The position numbers and the translations under genes are program-made. From Hyaloperonospora brassicae (taxonomy: Eukaryota; Oomycota; Peronosporomycetes; Peronosporales; Peronosporaceae), in the NCBI GenBank assembly GCA_947650285.1, contig CANTFL010001256.1, positions 124,001 through 188,000 of the forward strand: a stretch of 64,000 bases of DNA, in the 5' to 3' direction. The notes under the pieces were generated by a model that saw only the letters and a program-made list of their open reading frames with translations, ran no database searches and was not told the DNA's origin. This document shows, piece by piece, positions 57,072 to 64,000 of the stretch (the stretch's first letter is position 1; every line of letters begins with the position of its first letter).

Positions 57072-57537
57072 TGTAACGGGTCACGTCTTGTGTCAATTCA
57101 ACACAAGGTTGTGTGCACCCGACGTCGCGTACACGTGGCGTGCGTAATCGCAACGAAGTAGGCAGAACTCGAAAGCTCTGTCTAAGGGTAATAGTAAAAC
57201 TGGGTTTCATATAGTTATGTTTCTTAATAAACGATCTTTTATTTAGAGCGAACTATATTATACTTCGTTCTCCTATGTGGGTTTCTTGCTCACCACCCGT
57301 TGCGCGTGTCCAGAAGCGATTGGTGGTTGATCTGGTTGATATACCGTGATAATGAACCACCAGGTGGAGCAACCCATCAAAGAAATATTACCATCGGGGG
57401 TAATATTCCTTCAGCCTTACTCCTTGCGAGTAATGTCAATTGAACATTAATTTAATTTTGAACATTATCTATCTCGATAATGCTCAAAATTTGATATAAA
57501 GATATTAATCTTTATGTAACGGGCTCACCCCGTTACA
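57072..57537 (-). repeat. Solo LTR related to the Gypsy chromovirus, minus orientation
   Basis: 466 bp, TGTAACGGG...CCCCGTTACA, flanked by a perfect GTGAC duplication (57067-57071 and 57538-57542). Its minus strand matches the 13.3-kb LTR: TGTAACGGGGTGAGCCCGTTAC start, TATCAACCAGATCAACCACC, then CGCTTCTGGACACGCGCAAC and GGGTGGTGA. No internal element remains, so it arose by LTR-LTR recombination. Confidence 0.88.
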
Positions 57538-57686
57538 GTGACAGCTAGCGATGCAGTATTTGGCCATAGGTACAGATCGAATCGACATTCAAAGAGATGC
57601 CAATATCAACTTGGCATATCACTTGCAGTCCTTGCAGAAAAACAGCTTATACCCTAGCAAAGCGTAGATGTACAAGACTCGTCCTC

Positions 57687-58062
57687 TTACCATTCAGCAT
57701 ACTCGACACGCTTCGATGGATCGTTCGATTTTATATCGAAAGCATCGAGATCATATGCAGCATCTTCCATCGTAAGCTCAAATATGCGCTTGGATACTCG
57801 ATCGCTACGACAAGCTGATGCTGCAATATATACTTGTGCGACTTCGTTCGCCGCCGTCAAATCTGCATCCCCATTCAAAAGCAGAAAGCGGGTTCGATGC
57901 CATCTTTCTTGCGATAACATTGCCGCTCGCATCGCTGGACGTAAAGTCCCAAATCGAAACTCTGGGCGACATGCTGAACGTACTAGGCGCTATTCCAATC
58001 ACTTCCCTATTCGTTTGTCGACCTCTTTCGTGCAGTTCAGGTGGCATCTGCGCTATAGACAC
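57687..58062 (-). pseudogene. Frameshifted fragment of an NAD(P)-binding (atypical SDR) protein
   Basis: Two overlapping minus-strand frames join near 57890: SGNVIARKMASNPLSAFE in one, NGDADLTAANEVAQVYIAAS in the other, ending RVEYAEW and a stop at 57687. The NGDADLTAANEVA segment resembles the C-terminal part of NAD(P)-binding NmrA-like/epimerase-type SDR proteins. Upstream sequence up to 58062 has no Rossmann start. Probably the 3' end of a broken gene; weak assignment. Confidence 0.4.
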
Positions 58063-58256
58063 GTTTCATCAGGTACATCGAGCAGCTAACACCGCATACT
58101 TCTTTTCAACTACTTACTGCCTATCCAGTTGCGTGGCGCTCCTCTATCCTCGTCTCGCTTACAGCTCTCCTCTTCGTCGCTCCTGAGCGCATCGCACGAC
58201 AACAAGTACGTGCGTACTTCTACATAACACCTTTTTGTTTCACATGTATCCCGGCA

Positions 58257-58275
58257 ACCTCATTTCACTTTGTCC
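58257..58275 (+). promoter_or_regulatory. Candidate oomycete initiator for the MULE-derived gene
   Basis: CTCATTTCACTTTGTCC resembles the oomycete initiator (TCATTY followed by an A/T patch). About 330 bp upstream of the ATG, on the far side of the 59-bp repeats. By-eye match only. Confidence 0.3.
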
Positions 58276-58432
58276 GGCAAGTCCAACGCGCTAAGCAGCC
58301 TCTTAAATGGACGACCGGTTGTTTCCCCACTAGCATCTAAACCCACTCCCGAGCCCATGAACTTGATATTTGCCGAAACATTTTCTCACCGCAACAATTT
58401 CACCGTATCGCCCCAGCAATACAGTCTCCCAA

Positions 58433-58609
58433 CTCGCCCCGCTCCTTCTTTAGGATATTCGCATTCTAGCCGCATATATTACCACCCCATGCTCGCCCCG
58501 CTCCTTCTTTCAGATATTCGCATTCTAGCCGCATATATTACCACCCCATGCTCGCCCCGCTCGTTCTTTCAGATATTCGCATTCTAGCCGCATATATTAC
58601 CACCCCATG
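58433..58609 (+). repeat. Three 59-bp tandem repeats ending on the start codon
   Basis: Units 58433..58491, 58492..58550 and 58551..58609, differing at a few positions only. Each begins CTCGCCCCGCTC and ends ACCACCCCATG. The last ATG is the start codon of the MULE-derived gene at 58607, so the gene could have recruited a repeat-borne ATG, or the start region was duplicated upstream. Each upstream ATG would open a short upstream frame. Confidence 0.95.
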
Positions 58610-60891
58610 CCCGCCTCGTCGTCACTAGAACGAGACGGCTGCGATCCGCGCGCGTCGACGCCGTTGTCGCGCGCGCTGACTGTTCCACCGGACGCGCGCG
58701 CGTCGCCCGACTTGTCAACTGGTTTACCAGATCCAGAGGAAGACGCTCGCGGCCCTTTTGCGCCCCGCGTCGCGTCCCGTGCGTCGCCCACTGCTGAGAC
58801 AGCGCGCGATGCCCTACTGGACGAGACGTACGCGAGTATGAACGACCTCCGCCGCGCTCTGAAGGTGCTGTCGGTGCAGAAACGAGCGCCGTACTACATG
58901 CACCACAGCAGTCCCCAGCGAATGGAAGCGCGTTGCCCGTCGTGGCGGCACCGCCGGCGTCCCGTGGCGCGGCACGAGAGCTCGGCCGCAGCGGCAGTCC
59001 GTCCCGTCTGTGGCTTTGTCGTGTCGGCCAATCGACACGCCAATGGCCGCGTGTACGTGACGAGGGCAGTGATTGCGCACTCGTCGGCCTGTCCTGTGCT
59101 CCACGGGCGCCGTGGCGCGAGCTCAGCTGCGCCGGGAGCAGCCGACACGGGACACGCAGCCGCTGTGACGGCGTCGGCGCTGTTGGCGACTGCACTGCCG
59201 TTCATGGGCCAACTAGCGACGTGTCGAGGTGGACGCGATGCTGTGAAGCCAAAGGACGTGAGCGACATTATGAAGGAAAAGTTTGGCGTCCAGCCGTCGT
59301 ACATGACTGCGTGGCGAGCACTGCGTGCGTTCAGAAAACAGCGGAAAGATGAAGATGCGTTGTCGTACGGGAAGCTACAGGGATACCTCCACGCCTTTGC
59401 CGAGACAAATGTGGGAAGTGTGGTGGCTTTTGAACACCAGAAGCAGGCGCAGCGTGCACCGCTAGCTGACGCCGCTGCAAAGCCTTTTGCACGTGCGTTC
59501 TTGTGTCCACAACCACTGCAAGATGCATTGAGATACTGTCGGGGACCGATGCTGCTGAGTGTTTTCTTGGTGACGTCGGCTTTTGGAGGGGTCGTGTTTA
59601 CGGCGACAGTGCAGGATGCCATGGGGGACAACGTGCCCATGGCGATTGGTCTTGCCTTGAGCGAGACGGAGGATGAGTGGCGATTTTTTCTCGAGCAACT
59701 GCAGCGAGCTTTCCCTGAATTGAAGCGTTACGTCACGTCAATTGTGCACAATCGTGGCGACCACGTATCCCAAGCCATACGTAGTGTCTTTCCCAGCTGC
59801 TCGCAATCGGACAAAGTCGAAACGTTCATACGCTCCGCCGTACCAGACGCTGACACTTCCTTGATGTCGCTTTCAGGTTCTCCCATCCCTTTAGAGCCAA
59901 GCACGTCTACGTTGCCCTTGGATTCTTCCATGAAGTGGATCGAAGCGCTTTGTAGCAAAGTTCCACTGATGATTCTCGTCGGCTGGGTCTCTCAGGTAGC
60001 ACGAATGCTTTTTCAGCGTTACGAGCGCTATGGGCACCTGGGATCGGAGTACCCTGCCGACTTCCACTCGATTGCGGCAGAATACGAGAGCCGGTCGTTA
60101 CAGTATGATGTGGTGCGCACCTCCGAGAAGGAATTTGAGATTATCGACCGGCAGACCAGTGTCGGTCGGGTGGTCAACTTTGCGAAGCAGTCGTGCACGT
60201 GTGGCGAGTATGATGTTTCTCGCTTTCCCTGTTTGCACGTGTTTCTTGCCGTGACCCACGCTGGTGTGCGTCAGACGGACACGATCCCACGGATTTTTCT
60301 CATGACGTCGCTGAAGGCGCTCTATACTGGACGTATAACGCCGATAGATATCAGCAATGTGCCCTCTGACGGAGTGACAACTCCGCAGCCGTTGCCCAAG
60401 ATGCGTGGCCGTCCGCGTAAGGTGCATCAAATCCAGCAATCTGGCCATCAAAAGGTGGAGAAACTCTCGTGCAGTGTTTGTGGTATCAAAGGGCACAACA
60501 AGCGCACTTGCAAGCGTGTCACCAGCATGCCTGCTCTAGCTTCTCATGCTCCTGATGTTTGTGAGGTGCACACGGACGACGTGACCAACGCTCAAGACGA
60601 GACCTTGTTTCTTGTGTCATCATGTACGGAGCGTGCAAGCAGGATATGGTTGAGCGGTGGGGTGTGAGACTGATGTGTGTACGTTGTTTTCACTGTCTGG
60701 CAGATGACGATGCCGTTGCATTTGACAGCACTGCGCTAGGGGAAGATGGATCGCATGCCCATGATCGAGACGGTCGGACTCTCGCTTCACCTTCAGGCAA
60801 GCGCCGACGGTTGACTGTCCATGTTGGAACAGAGGAAAAGAAGGTCGATGAGATTGAAGAAGAGGAGTCTTCGGTTGTTGCGTTGGTATAG
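58607..60891 (+). CDS. MULE transposase-derived protein with SWIM and CCHC zinc fingers, probably domesticated
   Basis: Exon 1, 58607..60623, is fully open. An 80-nt intron (GTACGG...GGCAG) leads in phase to 60704..60891; total 734 residues. Without splicing the frame ends at 60667 (686 residues). The MULE core is recognised by GVVFTATVQDAMGDNVPMAI and EDEWRFFLEQLQRAFPEL. Two catalytic sites look lost: the first Asp is missing in LLSVFLVTSAFGGVVF (normally D-G-T/A-H/F), and the usual SD(R/Q) after the helix reads IVHNRGDHVSQAI. The SWIM finger is intact (C530, C532, C542, H544) and a CCHC knuckle sits at C622, C625, H630, C635, with an AT-hook-like RGRPRK before it. The C-terminus has GKRRRL, then acidic residues. 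No TIRs were found around it. This fits a domesticated DNA-binding protein of the FAR1/MUSTANG kind; role unknown. Confidence 0.82.
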
Positions 60892-62940
60892 TGCATGTTC
60901 GCAACCTGGCGTTTATCACGCTCTTTCAATGCGGCATATTCGACCAGAATATGTACAGAGGTTCCGGCTGTATCGCGTGCCAGTCGACAAGCGTTGTCGG
61001 GCGGGGGTCATTGTCCAGTGCTAGACCACTTCGCACGAACGGCATCGGAATCGCAAATGAGCGAGCACAACGTCATCAAGAACGCTTGCAATGAACAACC
61101 GGGCTCATCAGTACAAGCCAAAGAATGCAAAGGTCGAAGGGTGCAATGGCATTTGACATGCGCTGTTGTCGAAGGCAGATGCAAGACCGATGCCAGTTTA
61201 ATGTAATTACGTGCAGGCTTGAAGGGGGCATTTGTAGGTGCTGTGGTCGCAGTCGTTCCGCTTGCTGTCGCTGCTCGTACACAAGCGTCGACGGGTAATG
61301 TTGATCGACAAGGACGTATCGAATACCTACGACGCAATTCGGCTCGTTCAATTATACTGGGCTTGTGACGGCCACTTTTGATAACTGCATTTGCTTCCAA
61401 CATGTCAATAATTCGCCATCACGCTGGCAAGACTACGATCGCAGGTCCCTCCACACTCTGACTTCCGCTTCTTGTTTTTTCAGTCGCGCTATAATGCAAT
61501 CGTATAGAGGAAGCAAAACTTTTCATTGCATTGACCATAAACACGAATGAGGCAAAGTTGTGCACACAAGAACAAAGTTCAATAGAGATTTACAGGGGCC
61601 TTTACCATCACGTTTCGTGGCCGTGGTGCATCGATACTTGCACGCCTGCAAGAAAGGAACAATAATGTAAGAATTTCGACAAGTGCTCCTTGTGTTATCT
61701 TCGACACACTCTGACTCTGTAAGAGGCATGTGGCGTAACATCGAATCGAGGAACTTCGGATATCATTACGCAAATGGTGAGCACGTCCTCCCGAGCTATT
61801 TTGACCATTCGCGCCCTCATTGCTCTATTCCGAATTCTACCAGACGCTACTGCATCTTGTCGACGCAATCTTTGGATCGAAGACTTCCTTGGTTGACTGA
61901 CAGAGTTCCTACCTTCAGACAGCGCAGTGTACTTTTGCGACCAAACAATGTTCCCGTATCAGCACTGAAGACAAAATGAACAGCTTAATGGACTACGACA
62001 TCAGCTCAACCGCTGCTTCATGCACACGATGCGCACGATGATAATATTGTCAAACAGTGGATGTACCGAAGAGACAAACTCTGTCCACACGTGCTGCTTT
62101 TGCAATGACAACGCATCAGCGACTAGTGTGCATCAGACCAGCATTAACACAGATCCGTCCACTGTCGCACTCTACTCCCCGTTAGAGCTTGGGTCCTTGT
62201 TTTACACATTCCATCCAGCTCTCTCAAGCATCAGTCTGTCTTTGTCGTTTCTGCCGCGCTGCGAAAGAAACAAGACTGTTAGCAACATGATAACATGCCG
62301 ACCGCGCGTACAAGAGCAGCTACTCATCGCAGACTTCAAATTTTCTCGAAAGAGCAGTGCTGTAGATTGTCCATGCCAAGTGCGAGGGACTGTGGGCAGA
62401 GAAGACCGTAAAAGCGGATTTGATCAGTGTGGCTCAGTGTGCCTATTGAACAAAAACATAAACTAGACGTCTCGGAGCTTCGGCCAGGCATGACTAAATC
62501 AAGACGTTGATAGAGATATACCACACAAAGGCATCATTCGAACACCTCGACTACCGTCACCATGCCAAACAAACCCATTACCTAGAGCTGTCTTCAGCAC
62601 ATCCGTTCGATCTTGCAACACATGGGCAAGAACAAGTGTTGGTTATCGTTGCGATCGTACGAAAAGCTCGGGCAGAGGAGACGCAGACATCACTGAAAGC
62701 GTTGCATGGAGCTGGCTATCTCCATCGCGTTGACGTCCAAGAGCCAGCGGGCGATCAAAAGCTGAGTAACAAAGAAGAACGGAAGAGAGAGGGTGATCAG
62801 ATGACGATGAACATGCATGTTTTTCAAGTGCACCGACGAAGACAACAGCAAGCTGAGCGTGAGATTAGACACAAGGCACGCTGACGCACCGGCTTTTGTA
62901 TCATGAATACAGCACAGCAAACATGTAGTCCTTCGCCACA
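60892..62940. other. Gene-poor spacer between two convergent genes
   Basis: About 2 kb without a recognisable gene, RNA or transposon. Open frames such as 62507..62884 (plus) have no recognisable domain. Confidence 0.45.
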
Positions 62941-64000
62941 TTACTGCATCATCTTTGCGGTCCTCAGACGGTTGATAGCGGCTGCCAGCTGCACGCAAAG
63001 ACATCAGCAACTCAATGTCGACACTGGGCTATCGACGGACTCGATAGGACGTACCTCAAGCTTCCGCGGCCGAGCGTAGAACCCATACTTTTTGTGGAAA
63101 CCCACTACATCAAGTGAACCTGTGCGGTCGATTTCGCTTTCAAGCATGTCCAAAATCTCCTGCAGGTTCAAAAAGAGGACAGCACACCGAACATGAGTGG
63201 CACTGACACAATCACATGTAGGTGTCTGGTATCGATTCGCACCTTGAGAGTGCGCTTTCCATCCATGAAAGAACGAGCTTTTTGAATGGCGTCAGCAATG
63301 GTGCGAACTTGACTGGGCTCCACAATCTGCTCAACGGCGCTCAGATCCAATTCCACCTTCACGTTGACCAGTACAACACAACAGATCGAGACAGTAGCAC
63401 GTAAGTTACTATCCCATGATCAAGCACGCCCTCGATAAAGACATCACATCGTACCTCGCCGTATTGGATCTTACCCAGTCCGCGCGAAACGACTTTGCCA
63501 TTCACCTCAAAGCCACATTTTTGTGGAATGCGTCCCGTGACACGACCAAACTCGGTATCCTGTTGTACCTCACAATAGTCACTCGCAATCTTTTTGGCCT
63601 CAGCAGTGACATCCCGCGGTTCGTAAGAGTCCATCATAATGACGTGATCGGCGACAGAAAAGTAGTCGCCTGCACCTCCGATGACAAGAATAGACGACAC
63701 TCCACGTTGCGCGTACAGCGCGCGCACCTTTGAAATGAAAGGCGTAATGGGTTCTTTGTTTTTGGCGACCAATTGTTGCATTTTCCTGTCGCGGATCATA
63801 AAGTTGGTCGCACACGTATCTTCGTCAATAAGCAGCGTCGTGGCTCCAACTTCAAGGGCCTCGACTATGTTAGCTGCCTGCGACGTGCTCCCGGACGCGT
63901 CAGCAGTAGAAAAGCGGGTCGTGTCTTGCTTGAACGGCAAGTTGTCGATAAACGCACTAATGTCCGTGCACACGACACTACGGGAGTCTTCGGATCGAAT
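62941..64000 (-). CDS. Predicted ATPase of the ABC class (C-terminal part; N-terminus off window)
   Basis: Family of stand-alone ABC-type ATPases (MRB1590-like in kinetoplastids, where it works in mitochondrial RNA editing). Exons visible: >64000..63455, 63356..63243, 63159..63055 and 62988..62941, joined in phase. The Walker B region LLIDEDTCATNFMIRDRKMQ is clear, with TSQAANIVEALE before it and the loop EPITPFISKVRAL, then SSILVIGGAGDYFSVADHVI. Later exons carry LDLSAVEQIVEPSQVRTIAD, DGKRTLK/EILDMLESEID and the conserved tail RPRKLE/LAAAINRLRTAKM. Walker A lies beyond position 64000. It converges on the MULE-derived gene with 2 kb between. Confidence 0.9.

Noticed and set aside
58433..58609. 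CRISPR-like array
   Set aside because: Three head-to-tail 59-bp units without spacers in a eukaryotic promoter; a tandem repeat, not CRISPR.

Overview
The window is nuclear DNA of an oomycete, most likely a Peronosporales (Phytophthora or downy mildew type). The signs are compact genes with short GT-AG introns (about 40-150 nt), head-to-head and tail-to-tail spacing of 80-300 bp, a secreted RxLR-EER-like effector, and abundant Gypsy and Copia LTR elements. I cannot name the genus from sequence alone. Exon borders below were placed by hand from splice signals and reading phase.

1-12,302 is a dense housekeeping block: a membrane-anchored RanBP2-finger HECT ubiquitin ligase (-, running off the left edge), an Atg17-like autophagy scaffold (+), a mitochondrial Oxa1/YidC insertase (-), a NUDCD1-like protein (-), an RPAP3-like TPR protein (+), the KEOPS subunit Cgi121/TPRKB (-) and transketolase (+).

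12,303-28,237 is repeat territory. A host gene with Cys-rich exons (12,758-13,329) is cut inside an exon by a 9.8-kb chromodomain-bearing Gypsy element (13,330-23,144; perfect GGTTT target duplication) and resumes at 23,150. The Gypsy element itself carries two nested LTR-like insertions. A decayed Copia element follows (23,616-28,237).

28,237-43,700 is accessory DNA: a secreted effector-like gene, two non-autonomous Mutator-type elements with about 110-bp TIRs and near-perfect 9-bp target duplications, a second Gypsy element (-) inserted after codon 2 of a small ORF and itself carrying a tRNA-Gly-like sequence, and a Copia fragment.

43,733-47,803 is a second housekeeping island: an Aha1 N-domain Hsp90 cochaperone (-) head-to-head with an unusual WW-WW-TH1 (NELF-C/D-like) protein (+).

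47,804-58,430 holds degenerate and solo LTRs, gene remnants and a Copia element whose two 300-bp LTRs look identical although its RT core is deleted. 58,433-64,000 holds three 59-bp tandem repeats ending exactly on the start codon of an intact, catalytically altered MULE transposase-derived gene, then a predicted ABC-class ATPase (-) running off the right edge.

Three genes belong to Hsp90 cochaperone families (NUDCD1, RPAP3, Aha1). The strongest candidates for something undescribed are the domesticated MULE gene with its start-codon-phased repeats, the paired Mutator-type elements, the WW-TH1 fusion and the membrane-anchored zinc-finger HECT ligase.
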